In this document: piece after piece, positions 45,624 to 54,361 of the stretch | Numbering within the stretch: position 1 is the stretch's first letter | Layout of the letters: each line of letters begins with the position of its first letter | Made by a program: the position numbers and the translations under genes | The notes under the pieces: model-generated | Seen by the model: only the letters and a program-made list of their open reading frames with translations | The model's database searches: none | What the model was told of the DNA's origin: nothing | Assembly: GCF_003369565.1 (NCBI RefSeq) | Contig: NZ_PIOD01000006.1 | Span: 248,001-312,000, forward strand | Source of the DNA: Oceanobacillus chungangensis | Lineage (GTDB): Bacteria > Bacillota > Bacilli > Bacillales > Amphibacillaceae | DNA: 64,000 nucleotides | Direction of reading: 5' to 3'

Positions 45624-46826
45624 GTGGCAGTAATAGAAGTAAATAATCTAACAAAAGTATTTGGTAAGAATTCAAAGCAAGCATTAAGGCTCCTTGATAA
45701 AGGCTTATCAAAGGAAGCCATATTAAAAGAGACAGGTAATAGTGTTGGAGTGAACCGGGCTTCATTTAGTGTTGAAGCAGGTGAAATATTTGTCATTATG
45801 GGCTTGTCAGGTAGTGGTAAATCAACATTGATTCGCTTGATTAATCGTTTAATTGAGCCAACTGAAGGAAGCATTCTTATTGAAGGCGAAGATTTATCAA
45901 AAATGGATAAAAAAGCACTCCGTAAGGCTCGACGAGAAAAAATGAGCATGGTGTTTCAACAATTCGCATTATTCCCCCATCGAACTATCTTAGAAAATGC
46001 AGAATATGGATTGGAAATACAAGGTATACCAAAAGAAGAACGGCAGAAAAAAGCGATAGAAGCACTGGAATTAGTTGGCCTAGGTGGTTATCTTAATCAG
46101 AAGCCGGGGCAACTATCTGGAGGAATGCAGCAACGTGTAGGACTTGCGCGAGCACTAGCAAACGATCCGAAAATATTATTAATGGATGAGGCATTTTCTG
46201 CGTTAGATCCACTTATTCGTAAAGATATGCAAGACGAACTCCTCGATTTACAATCAACAATGCAAAAAACGATTCTATTTATCTCACATGATTTAGATGA
46301 AGCATTGCGTCTTGGTGATCGCATTGCCCTCATGAAGGATGGTGTCATCGTTCAGATTGGTACACCAGAAGAGATTCTTGTAAATCCTGCAAATGATTAT
46401 GTAGAAAAATTTGTGGAAGATGTTGATCGTTCGAAGATTTTAACGGCTCAACACATTATGAAGCGTCCAGAAACAATTTATATTGAAAAACACGGACCAC
46501 GTGTTGCATTGGAAAGAATGCGTGAGACTGGGATATCAAGCATTTTTGTCATTGATAATAAACGTAATTTACAAGGGTATATAACGGCAGATGATGCTTC
46601 AGATGCAATTAAAAACGAGATTAGCGATCTGAAAAAGATTATCAAAACAGATATTCCAAAGGTAGAAAAGGACACAGCATTACATGAGATATTTGCAATT
46701 ATCCATGATTCGCAGGTTCCTGTTGCCGTTGTAGAAAAGGACAAACTACAAGGAATTATTGTACGTGGCGCTGTTATTGCAGCACTTTCTGGTGATGGTG
46801 AGGTGAATTTAGAAAATGCTCGATAA
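45624..46826 (+). CDS. opuAA: glycine betaine ABC importer ATPase OpuAA
   Basis: 400 residues. Walker A GLSGSGKST near 60-68, signature LSGGMQQRVGLARAL, Walker B LLMDEAFSALDP, then tandem CBS domains from about 275 that in OpuA sense ionic strength. Cytoplasmic ATPase of the osmoprotectant importer. GTG 45624 with SD AGAGGTGA; the ATG three bases earlier is out of frame. Overlaps opuAB by 11 bp. Confidence 0.92.
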   Translation: MAVIEVNNLTKVFGKNSKQALRLLDKGLSKEAILKETGNSVGVNRASFSVEAGEIFVIMGLSGSGKSTLIRLINRLIEPTEGSILIEGEDLSKMDKKALRKARREKMSMVFQQFALFPHRTILENAEYGLEIQGIPKEERQKKAIEALELVGLGGYLNQKPGQLSGGMQQRVGLARALANDPKILLMDEAFSALDPLIRKDMQDELLDLQSTMQKTILFISHDLDEALRLGDRIALMKDGVIVQIGTPEEILVNPANDYVEKFVEDVDRSKILTAQHIMKRPETIYIEKHGPRVALERMRETGISSIFVIDNKRNLQGYITADDASDAIKNEISDLKKIIKTDIPKVEKDTALHEIFAIIHDSQVPVAVVEKDKLQGIIVRGAVIAALSGDGEVNLENAR

Positions 46827-47673
46827 CTTATTAGATTTTATGCCAAAAATACCAATTAGTGAAGCAACACAGAGCTTCACAAGATGGTTAACAGATACAT
46901 TTGCATTCTTATTTGATCCGATTAAGGAATACTTTGGCGATTTTATGGAATTCGTTTCAGAGGATTTACTAATGAATATTCCACCAGTTATTTTTATCTT
47001 GATTGTTGCCATTCTTGCATTCTTTATAACTGGAAAGAAATTTGGATTAGCTGCCTTTTCCGTTGTTGGACTTTGGCTGATTTATAATCAGGGGCACTGG
47101 GAAGATTTAATGAACACTGTAACACTCGTGATTCTAGCGAGTCTATTATCAATAATTATTGGTGTTCCGATCGGTATCTTAATGTCGAAAAGTAAGATAG
47201 CAAATACAATCATTACGCCTATTCTAGATTTCATGCAAACCATGCCTGCATTTGTATATTTAATTCCGGCGGTTGCGTTCTTTGGAATTGGTATGGTACC
47301 AGGTGTATTTGCATCGTTAATATTTGCAACGCCTCCGACAGTAAGATTCACGAACCTGGGTATTCGTCAAGTATCGAAAGATTTAATTGAGGCTTCAGAT
47401 GCATTTGGTAGCACGGGAGCACAGAAATTGTTCAAGGTTGAACTACCGATGGCGAGACCAACAATCATGGCTGGAATCAATCAGACAGTAATGCTCGCAT
47501 TATCGATGGTTGTAATTGCGTCAATGATCGGTGCACCAGGTCTAGGAAAAGAAGTTCTATCATCCTTACAACGTGCCCAAGTAGGACCGGGATTTGTTGC
47601 TGGCATTGGGATAGTAATATTAGCAATTATCATTGATCGCTTCACACAAAACTTGAACAAAAAGAAAGACTAA
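46816..47673 (+). CDS. opuAB: glycine betaine importer permease OpuAB
   Basis: 285 residues, about six to seven helices, with the binding-protein-dependent permease loop EASDAFGSTGAQKLFKVELP. Forms the membrane channel with OpuAA. Start ATG 46816 lies within the end of opuAA with SD GAGGTGA. Confidence 0.92.
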   Translation: MLDNLLDFMPKIPISEATQSFTRWLTDTFAFLFDPIKEYFGDFMEFVSEDLLMNIPPVIFILIVAILAFFITGKKFGLAAFSVVGLWLIYNQGHWEDLMNTVTLVILASLLSIIIGVPIGILMSKSKIANTIITPILDFMQTMPAFVYLIPAVAFFGIGMVPGVFASLIFATPPTVRFTNLGIRQVSKDLIEASDAFGSTGAQKLFKVELPMARPTIMAGINQTVMLALSMVVIASMIGAPGLGKEVLSSLQRAQVGPGFVAGIGIVILAIIIDRFTQNLNKKKD

Positions 47674-47824
47674 TGATTGGAAATTTTTCAAAAGAATAAA
47701 ACACCAGCATCCTAGAATGACGGTGCGTAGTTTCTTGTCACGAGAATAGAAGGTAATTCTATAATTTCCTTATCTAATTGAAAAATTCTAATATAAATAA
47801 TTTACTGAAGGGGAGATTAATTGT

Positions 47825-48721
47825 ATGTTTAAGGCTAATCGAAAATATGTAGCACTAATAACAGGCTTGTTATTAATATTATTTATTGCGGCTTGTGGAT
47901 CGAATGAGGAATCAGATTCTGGAAGTAATGAAGATGCAGTAGTAGATAATCAAGAAATTAATTTAGCCTATGTTGAATGGGATACAGAGGTTGCTTCTAC
48001 ACATGTAGTAGGCAAAGTTCTAGAAGATTTAGGATATGACGTTGATGTAACACCATTAGATAATGCTGTTATGTGGGAAGCTGTAGCAAGTGGTGAGGCA
48101 GACGGAATGGTTGCAGCTTGGATGCCAGGTACACATGCTGCTCAATTTGAACAATATGGAGATCGTGTAGTAGATCTTGGTGAGAATTTAGAGGGCGCTA
48201 AAATTGGTTTAGTAGTTCCATCATATATGGATGTTAATTCAATTGCTGATTTAACCGATGAAGCAAATATGACAATTACTGGAATTGAACCAGGTGCTGG
48301 AGTAGTTGCAGGAGCAGAACGAGCAGTTGAAGAGTATGATAACTTAGAAGGATGGGAAGTGCAAACATCTTCCAGTGGTGCAATGACAACTGCTTTAGGA
48401 GAGGCTTATAATAATGAAGAAGAAATTATTGTAACTGGATGGAATCCACATTGGAAATTCCAAAAATACGATTTGAAATATTTAGAAGATCCTAATGGTA
48501 CCTTTGGTGAAGAAGAAGTAATTAAAACAATGGTGCGTGAAGGGTTAGAAGAGGATATGCCTGAAGCATATCAAGTGCTTGATAACTTCTACTGGGAAAC
48601 AAAAGAAATGGAAGAAGTTATGACAGCAATTCAAGATGGTGCAACTCCTGAAGATGCAGCGGCTACTTGGGTTGAAGAAAACCCAGAACGTGTTGCAGAA
48701 TGGACTGAAGGAGTAAAATAA
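47825..48721 (+). CDS. opuAC: glycine betaine-binding lipoprotein OpuAC
   Basis: 298 residues. Lipobox IAAC (Cys ~24), then the OpuAC-type binding fold with aromatic residues in YVEWDTEVASTHVVG, AAWMPGTHA and VTGWNPHWKF that cage the trimethylammonium group. It is separated from opuAB by 151 bp. GGGGAGA SD. Strong terminator follows. Confidence 0.92.
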   Translation: MFKANRKYVALITGLLLILFIAACGSNEESDSGSNEDAVVDNQEINLAYVEWDTEVASTHVVGKVLEDLGYDVDVTPLDNAVMWEAVASGEADGMVAAWMPGTHAAQFEQYGDRVVDLGENLEGAKIGLVVPSYMDVNSIADLTDEANMTITGIEPGAGVVAGAERAVEEYDNLEGWEVQTSSSGAMTTALGEAYNNEEEIIVTGWNPHWKFQKYDLKYLEDPNGTFGEEEVIKTMVREGLEEDMPEAYQVLDNFYWETKEMEEVMTAIQDGATPEDAAATWVEENPERVAEWTEGVK

Positions 48722-48728
48722 CTAAAGT

Positions 48729-48768
48729 AAAAACAGGGCTTTCTCAAGATGAGAAAGCCCTGTTTTTT
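48729..48768 (+). terminator. opuA terminator
   Basis: AAAACAGGGCTTTCTC pairs with GAGAAAGCCCTGTTTT around AAGAT, followed by TT. Confidence 0.9.
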
Positions 48769-48789
48769 GTAGAAATTAGAGTAATAAAA

Positions 48790-48863
48790 CTTTCTTAACG
48801 AATAAGCGTAAGGCTGCCATCTAAAAGTTGGCGACAGCCTAGTTATCTAATAGAATAAGAAAG
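48790..48863. repeat. dispersed repeat family, copy D
   Basis: CTTTCTTAACGAATAAGCG, AAGGCTGCC, AAGTTGGCGACAGCCTAGTT and AATAAGAAAG. Outer ends CTTTCTTA and TAAGAAAG are inverted. It follows the opuA terminator; degraded GTCCAGCTCCAGCG-type repeat DNA fills much of 48885-48960. Confidence 0.6.
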
Positions 48864-49131
48864 TAAAGGGAATTTCCTATTTAATTCGACGACGTCCAGC
48901 TCCAGCGATAGTAATGGGCAAGACTTCTTCAAGCTATAATCTAAGTCACGGCTAGTGCTCCAAGAAGTTTCCTTTATTTCGGAGGGAGGGAATGTTAGAT
49001 AAATATGCCCCTTCGTGTAGCATTGTCGTACAATCCCACGTCCTTTAAGCCGCAGTGCGCAAGTCATCACTGGATGCTTTAGTCATGGAATAGGAAAAAA
49101 TAAATCCTTTAAGATAAGTTTCAGCCTTTGC

Positions 49132-49491
49132 TTACTGTTTCTTTACCTTCTCCTCAAGATCCCTAATACTTGTTTCAATTTGCTCTAAATATTTATGGAT
49201 GTTATCTTGGTGGGGTTCAACGGTATCTTTCCATTCTTCCACTGAGTTTCTAATATCTTGCGTGAGCTCTTTAATAAGGACTGCTCCTTCTTTTGAGCTT
49301 TCTCTAAATTGCATTTTTAATCGCAATCCATTTTCTTTTAAGTTGGTTAATAATTGTTTTAGTTCCAATCCTTGCATTTTAACTTGATCACGAACAGTTC
49401 TCCCTGATGAAGGCGTACTTAATAATGTGACTGCAGCACTAACTGTTCCCCCAACTACAAGTCCTAACACGAATGATTTTGCTTTTGTCAT
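49132..49491 (-). CDS. yhaH: YhaH, YtxH-type stress protein
   Basis: 119 residues: an N-terminal hydrophobic helix with small residues (FVLGLVVGGTVSAAVTLLSTPSSG, the YtxH signature) and a long amphipathic coiled-coil. Length and place match B. subtilis YhaH. Membrane-associated, function unknown. AGGAG SD. Confidence 0.82.
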   Translation of the reverse strand: MTKAKSFVLGLVVGGTVSAAVTLLSTPSSGRTVRDQVKMQGLELKQLLTNLKENGLRLKMQFRESSKEGAVLIKELTQDIRNSVEEWKDTVEPHQDNIHKYLEQIETSIRDLEEKVKKQ

Positions 49492-49603
49492 AATGTATTC
49501 GCTCCTTTCTATACTCTTATTATACCCTTTCTCTTTTCAGCTTACGAGTAAACATCTTTCAATTTGTAAAATTTTTCACAAGTAATGTAAAGCAGACGTA
49601 AAA

Positions 49604-49636
49604 ATAATCCTCTGACAACGTATTGCCAGAGGATTA
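49604..49636 (-). terminator. trpP terminator
   Basis: On the minus strand AATCCTCTG and CAGAGGATT pair, followed by ATTTTTACG, just after the trpP stop. Confidence 0.75.
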
Positions 49637-49658
49637 ACAGTAATATTGCTATCTAATG

Positions 49659-50183
49659 TTATGAAACGGTAACTAAATTGGTCCGTTTGATAATCCCTTG
49701 GATAATTGGATAAATCACAATCATGATTACAGTGTTCAATGCCGCGGCAGGTAGGATAGCAGTGATAAATAATGCAATAAATCCACCCTCACCCAAACTT
49801 GCAATTAACGATAAAACAAAAACAAATATCGATCCACTAAGGAGTGTACCTATAAACGTTAATACAGGAGCACTAATAGTCGTACTTACTTTTTTCTGTG
49901 CTAGTAAAAATAATGCAAGTACAACAAAAGCTGTGATTGGTTTATCGATAATATTGGCGAGTTGCCCACCTGGTGCACTTGTTGTAAGTGCAGAAATGAT
50001 TCCTGATACTAGTGATAATAGTAAAACATAGTTTGCCTTAGGGAATAGGAAAATTCCGATAAACATCATCGACAGCAATAAGTCTGGTTTTACTCCAGCA
50101 ATTGATAATCCTGGGATTGCAGCATGCAAGATTGTGCCGATACCCACCAATAATGATAAAATAATAAGAACTCTAATCTTCAT
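49659..50183 (-). CDS. trpP: tryptophan transporter TrpP (YhaG)
   Basis: 174 residues (172 in B. subtilis) with five or six hydrophobic helices and TrpP motifs AGVKPDLLLSMMFIGIFLFP and SAPGGQLANIIDKP. In B. subtilis the tryptophan-activated protein TRAP blocks trpP translation by binding GAG/UAG triplets over the start region; similar triplets are present here. ATG 50183 with GAGG SD. Confidence 0.88.
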   Translation of the reverse strand: MKIRVLIILSLLVGIGTILHAAIPGLSIAGVKPDLLLSMMFIGIFLFPKANYVLLLSLVSGIISALTTSAPGGQLANIIDKPITAFVVLALFLLAQKKVSTTISAPVLTFIGTLLSGSIFVFVLSLIASLGEGGFIALFITAILPAAALNTVIMIVIYPIIQGIIKRTNLVTVS

Positions 50184-50213
50184 TTCTACCTCTCCTCATC
50201 TCAAGCTTCACTC
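50173..50213 (-). promoter_or_regulatory. TRAP-like triplet cluster over the trpP start
   Basis: On the minus strand GAG or TAG triplets occur at 50213-50211, 50202-50200, 50197-50195, 50194-50192 or 50192-50190, 50188-50186 and 50175-50173. Several are two bases apart, as TRAP prefers, and they cover the SD and start codon. Fewer and less regular than a classic 11-triplet site. Confidence 0.4.
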
Positions 50214-50398
50214 AGCTTTTAATTCCCAACTGTACACTCATTGTCAGCTGCGGAATATTAGAACCATTATAACAGATTTCACTGAGAATCTAAAGCAGTA
50301 ATTTTCTGATATTAAGAAAGTCGTCAAGAGAGGATTTTTCTGGGCGTGATGATGTTGAGTTTATGAAATTCAGTTACATTTATTATGCACATAAAAAA

Positions 50399-50436
50399 CA
50401 AAACGTGCCTGGAAAAAATTCCAGACACGATTTTCG
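50399..50436 (-). terminator. hit terminator
   Basis: On the minus strand TCGTG-CTGGAA pairs with TTCCAG-CACG(T) around a U-rich loop, followed by TTTTGTTTTTTATG. Confidence 0.75.
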
Positions 50437-50478
50437 ATATTGAATTGGATCTAGATTTTATAAATCCACTGGAATAAA

Positions 50479-50910
50479 TTAATGCTTTATGTTTTCATTA
50501 ATTTTCTTCGCAATTTGCTGTAAATCTTCTGATGTGTATTCATCCGTATGTGTCGTCCAATTTGGTGTGTAGCCATCGCCTTCCCCGTAACGTGGGATTA
50601 AATGAACATGTAAATGGAAAACAGATTGCTCTGCAGCCTTCTCATTGTTATTCAGTAAGTTCATACCAAGAGGCTTATATGTATCTTTAATTGCGTTGGC
50701 AATCACTGGAATACGTGCAAAGAGTTCCTTCGCTACTTCTGGTGTTGTTTCGTAAATATTCTTTGTATGTATTTTCGGAACAACAAGTGTATGTCCTTTT
50801 GTAATTTGAGTTAAATCAAGAAACGCTAGTACTTCTTCATCCTCATAGACCTTTGCAGATGGTAACTCTCCATTAATAATTTTACAAAAAACACAATCCT
50901 TGTGACTCAA
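50479..50910 (-). CDS. hit: HIT-family nucleotide-binding protein Hit
   Basis: 143 residues. CVFCKIINGELPSAKVYE near the N-terminus and the catalytic triad HLHVHLIPRY near residue 100. Hydrolase/transferase for nucleotide phosphoramidates or dinucleotides. Family alignment begins at the TTG codon at 50910 (SHKDCVFC), which has SD GGAGTGGAG; the longer frame to 50997 has no similarity and is not used. Confidence 0.88.
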   Translation of the reverse strand: MSHKDCVFCKIINGELPSAKVYEDEEVLAFLDLTQITKGHTLVVPKIHTKNIYETTPEVAKELFARIPVIANAIKDTYKPLGMNLLNNNEKAAEQSVFHLHVHLIPRYGEGDGYTPNWTTHTDEYTSEDLQQIAKKINENIKH

Positions 50911-51092
50911 TACTCTCCACTCCTCGTTTATTTGTTCGTCAAAAGAAGAAATTATAGAATTTTTCTTACCTATAAGGCTATCGCATAGATTTTGCATTAG
51001 CGAAGTTTTCTATTAGTTCAATTGTATAGAGGAATGGGTGGGAATGTAAAGCCTTTCGAATGAAGCCATAATAAAATTAAAAAAGTAATAAA

Positions 51093-51124
51093 CAGGTCTA
51101 GCTCGCATACTGCGAACTAGCCTG
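51093..51124. repeat. hairpin in the hit-ecsA interval
   Basis: CAGG-CTAG-TCGCA pairs with TGCGA-CTAG-CCTG with two single mismatches; loop of three bases. Part of a structured interval between divergent hit and ecsA. Confidence 0.45.
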
Positions 51125-51157
51125 CTTTAAGAAGACGAGGGTAACCTGCAAGCTAAT

Positions 51158-51257
51158 GTGGGGACTGTAAACAATTCGTTATCGCAACGAGTTTACAAAA
51201 ACCTTTTTGTCAGCATCTCATTTGAGATGAGACGAGTCCTGGCAAAAGGGTTTTATT
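51158..51257 (+). ncRNA. candidate structured RNA upstream of ecsA
   Basis: Three hairpins can be drawn: 51166-72/51191-97 with 51176-80/51186-90; 51214-20/51223-29 (perfect 7 bp); and an enclosing stem 51202-13/51239-49 followed by GTTTTATTTG. GGACT (51162-51166) could instead pair with AGTCC (51235-51239). This resembles an aptamer plus terminator or a short terminated transcript, but no known family is recognised and ecsA starts 345 bp later. Confidence 0.35.
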
Positions 51258-51276
51258 TGTCATTAGTATGCCATCA

Positions 51277-51400
51277 CTAACACCTCATTTTGTGTTTTAT
51301 CCACTAAATTCAGAGTAGATTTCCGAAGTCTAACACCTCATTTTGTGTGAATTTACACGAAATTACATTAGATATTCGATCACTAACACCTCATTTGTGT
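51277..51400. repeat. three 19-nt repeats with exact 53-nt spacing
   Basis: CTAACACCTCATTTTGTGT at 51277-51295 and 51330-51348, and the same lacking one T at 51383-51400. Starts are 53 bp apart both times. The 34-nt intervals share scattered identity (AAATT, TAGAT, TTCGA), so the array is probably a decayed 53-bp tandem repeat with a conserved core. Confidence 0.75.
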
Positions 51401-51602
51401 TTGACACAGAATTTTTTGTAGTGAGACACCCCACGTCTTCAATAATATTTTGTGTAGAAGTTAAAGTTTTATACACATTAATTTAATAAATTTATTTCTG
51501 TAAATATAATACAAAACATGTTGTCGAAAGTTTCGTAACGTATACTTTGGCTTTCAGACGCCAGTAATGGTAAAATTAAACGATAATGAAGGGGGTAACC
51601 TG

Positions 51603-52346
51603 ATGGAATCATTATTACATATAGATAATCTTTATGGTGGATACACACATAAAAATGTATTACATGGAATTTCATTCGATGTGTATCCAAAAGAAATTGT
51701 TGGTCTTATCGGTTTAAATGGAGCAGGTAAAAGTACAACAATTAAACATATAATTGGTCTAATGCAAGCGAAAAAAGGAACAGTCTCTGTAAATGGAAAA
51801 ACATTCAAACAAAATCCAACTACATATCGAAATCAAATGGCGTATATTCCAGAAATGCCAATCTTATATGATGAATTGACCCTTGGGGAGCATTTGCGGT
51901 TAACAGCAATGGCGTACGGAATCTCTGAAGAATTATTTGAAAAGAGATTGCCACCGCTCTTGAAAGAATTTCGGATGGAGAAAAAGCTGAATTGGTTTCC
52001 GGTCCATTTTTCAAAGGGAATGCGGCAGAAGGTAATGATTATGTGTGCATTCTTACTTGAACCGCCATTATATATTGTCGATGAACCATTCGTTGGCTTA
52101 GATCCGTTAGGGATTCAGTCGTATTTGAATTTAATGGAGGAAATGAAAGAAAAAGGCTCCGGCGTATTAATGTCAACCCATATATTGGCGACCGCAGAAC
52201 GTTATTGCGATCGGTTTGTTATTCTGCATGATGGAGAAGTTCGAGCAATGGGAACAATCGATGAATTACGTACAAGCTTTAATATGCATAATGCAACATT
52301 AGATGATTTATATGTGCAGCTAACGAAGGAAGATAGCCATGTTTAA
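51603..52346 (+). CDS. ecsA: ABC transporter ATPase EcsA
   Basis: 247 residues, exactly the B. subtilis EcsA length. Walker A GLNGAGKST near 37-45, signature FSKGMRQK, Walker B LYIVDEPFVGLD. With EcsB it supports secretion and intramembrane proteolysis (RasP function) and competence in B. subtilis; its substrate is uncertain. ATG 51603 with SD AAGGGGGT. Overlaps ecsB by 8 bp. Confidence 0.92.
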   Translation: MESLLHIDNLYGGYTHKNVLHGISFDVYPKEIVGLIGLNGAGKSTTIKHIIGLMQAKKGTVSVNGKTFKQNPTTYRNQMAYIPEMPILYDELTLGEHLRLTAMAYGISEELFEKRLPPLLKEFRMEKKLNWFPVHFSKGMRQKVMIMCAFLLEPPLYIVDEPFVGLDPLGIQSYLNLMEEMKEKGSGVLMSTHILATAERYCDRFVILHDGEVRAMGTIDELRTSFNMHNATLDDLYVQLTKEDSHV

Positions 52347-53553
52347 TTCACATGAATTTTATAAAAAAAGATTGTCTGCACATATGAAGGAGCTGGGCCG
52401 CTATACACGTTATATCTTAAATGGTCATATGGTTGTTGTTATGTTTTTTCTAATTTCAGCCACCGCATTTTATTACCAGCAATGGCTCACAGTTCTTCCA
52501 GAAAACTTTCCAACTGCACTTGTAATTGGAGTTTCATTGGGGTTATTAGTCAGCTACAGTCCTGTAAGAACATTACTTCAAGAACCAGATCTAGTATTCA
52601 TCATCGTGGCGGAGGATAAAATGAATGCCTACTTCCGTAATTCGATTATTTATAGCTTTGTTGTTCAGCTTTATTTAATCTTACTTTTAGTTGCGGCATT
52701 CAGTCCGTTATATTTCGCAGCTTTTCCAGAACGAACAGGAACGGGGTACTTGCTGACACTTGCGATTGTACTCTTATTTAAAATCGGAAATTTGATTGCC
52801 AATTGGTGGATGCTGAAGGTCAGAGAAGCTAAGGTTAGACAGATTGATCTATTAGCACGTACTTTATTAAATATTGCTATTTTTTATTTCATTATTCAAG
52901 GTAATCTACTTCTTGCTGGAATTATTACTGCCCTATTCGCGTTTTTATTCTTATATGATTACAACATTTCTAAGAAGCAAGCAGGTATAGCGTGGGACTT
53001 GCTTGTGGAAAAAGATCAGAATCGGATGCAATCCTTCTATCGTTTTGCCAATATGTTTGCTGATGTTCCACATCTAAAAAATCGAACAAAGAAGCGGCAC
53101 TGGCTCGTTTCAGTCGTATCCAGCCGTATTCTATTTGCTAGAAAACATACGTATGACTATCTATTTCGGATTACGTTTATTCGGAGTGGCGATTATTTAG
53201 GTATGTATCTTCGTTTAATCGTTATCGGCGGATTATTCATATTTCTAATACCAAATGTATGGATGAAGGCACTATTTGGCTTGTTGTTTATCTATTTAAG
53301 TAGCTTTCAGATGATGCCATTATATCAACATTTTCGAACGAATATATGGTTAGATCTCTATCCTGTGGATCAAACGATAAAAAAGGATGCTGTATTGAAA
53401 ATCATCCTTCAGCTAAGTATTGTTCAAGTTTTTATTTATGCACTACTATTTATTGCTATCCAGGAATACTTGGGATTTCTAGTATTTATTGTTGCTGGGG
53501 CCTTGTTTAGTATATTATTTATTAATGGTTACATTAAATCAAAGTTAGTGTGA
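52339..53553 (+). CDS. ecsB: ABC transporter permease EcsB
   Basis: 404 residues (408 in B. subtilis), about eight to ten hydrophobic helices, starts with MFNSHEFYKKRLSAHMKELGRYTRYI typical of EcsB. Partner of EcsA. ecsC, which follows in B. subtilis, is absent: a terminator comes directly after the stop. Confidence 0.9.
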   Translation: MFNSHEFYKKRLSAHMKELGRYTRYILNGHMVVVMFFLISATAFYYQQWLTVLPENFPTALVIGVSLGLLVSYSPVRTLLQEPDLVFIIVAEDKMNAYFRNSIIYSFVVQLYLILLLVAAFSPLYFAAFPERTGTGYLLTLAIVLLFKIGNLIANWWMLKVREAKVRQIDLLARTLLNIAIFYFIIQGNLLLAGIITALFAFLFLYDYNISKKQAGIAWDLLVEKDQNRMQSFYRFANMFADVPHLKNRTKKRHWLVSVVSSRILFARKHTYDYLFRITFIRSGDYLGMYLRLIVIGGLFIFLIPNVWMKALFGLLFIYLSSFQMMPLYQHFRTNIWLDLYPVDQTIKKDAVLKIILQLSIVQVFIYALLFIAIQEYLGFLVFIVAGALFSILFINGYIKSKLV

Positions 53554-53566
53554 AACGGCATAATAG

Positions 53567-53602
53567 AAAAAAAGGGCAGCCAATTCGGCTGCCCTTTAAA
53601 AA
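53567..53602. terminator. bidirectional terminator after ecsB
   Basis: AAAGGGCAGCC (53571-53581) pairs with GGCTGCCCTTT (53587-53597) around AATTC, with A runs on both sides. Decayed repeat-like DNA lies at about 53640-53680. Confidence 0.8.
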
Positions 53603-53708
53603 AGATGGGTAGAGAAAATTACCAATTCAATTTACGTGAAAGGAGAAGCCAGCTTCAATGCCCGTGCTCCTAGCATGTACAACCACAAACTTGCTTTAAG
53701 CTTTTGTT

Positions 53709-54143
53709 TTAAGAAAATCTTGGATCAGCGAGTAAACGCTCAACTTCTTCCTTGTGATGGGTTTCATCTGTAATTAAATCTTCTAGTTTAACCTTAAGCT
53801 CCGTTAATCCTAAGTTATCTGCTTGTTGCATTCGTTCCTCATATCGTTTGATTGTGTTTGTTTCAGATTCAAGCACTGCTTCTAATAATTCTTTTACCTC
53901 TGTTGGTTGTGGAACCTTAGCTGATTCAGTTGTTGGTGTTCCGCCAAGTGATTTTACTTTTTCGGATAAATATAGCGCGTGTCCGAGTTCGTCTGTAATT
54001 TCATCTTCAAAAAATGGTTTTAATGCTGAACGATACAGACCAGTTACGACAGATGCGCTATATGTATATTGAATCGCTGCACCATATTCATGAGCTAAAT
54101 CGACATTAAGTCCTTCAATCAATTTTTCTAAATCTTTTTCCAA
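53709..54143 (-). CDS. ferritin-like protein
   Basis: 144 residues, four-helix bundle with candidate di-iron ligands in AHEYGAAIQYTY, DEITDELGHALYLSEK, LESETNTIKRYEERM and LITDETHHKEEVE. Bacterioferritin/Dps-like; it may store iron or protect against peroxide. No targeting signal. ATG 54143 with GGCGGGA SD. Confidence 0.78.
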   Translation of the reverse strand: MEKDLEKLIEGLNVDLAHEYGAAIQYTYSASVVTGLYRSALKPFFEDEITDELGHALYLSEKVKSLGGTPTTESAKVPQPTEVKELLEAVLESETNTIKRYEERMQQADNLGLTELKVKLEDLITDETHHKEEVERLLADPRFS

Positions 54144-54361
54144 ATTAATCCCGCCTTTGAATGTTATTTAGTATACTTATACAATACCCTTTTGCTTCGA
54201 AGTCAAAACTATATTTTGAATAAGTTTAATAATCCAAATTCAATCTCGGTCTTAAGGCGGAGGAAGAAGCAATCTATGGATGGTTCTCGATTAATTGTAT
54301 AAAAGATACACTAAAAATACATACCATACTTCTTGAATTTTCTTCTGAAAGGATGAGCAAA

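Noticed and set aside
50911-50997. N-terminal extension of hit
   Set aside because: The HIT family starts at the SHKDCVFC segment; TTG 50910 has the SD, the extension has neither similarity nor SD.
51277-51400. CRISPR-like array (regular 19-nt repeats with 34-nt intervals)
   Set aside because: Only three short repeats, intervals show residual similarity to each other, and there are no cas genes; better explained as a decayed tandem repeat or operator array.
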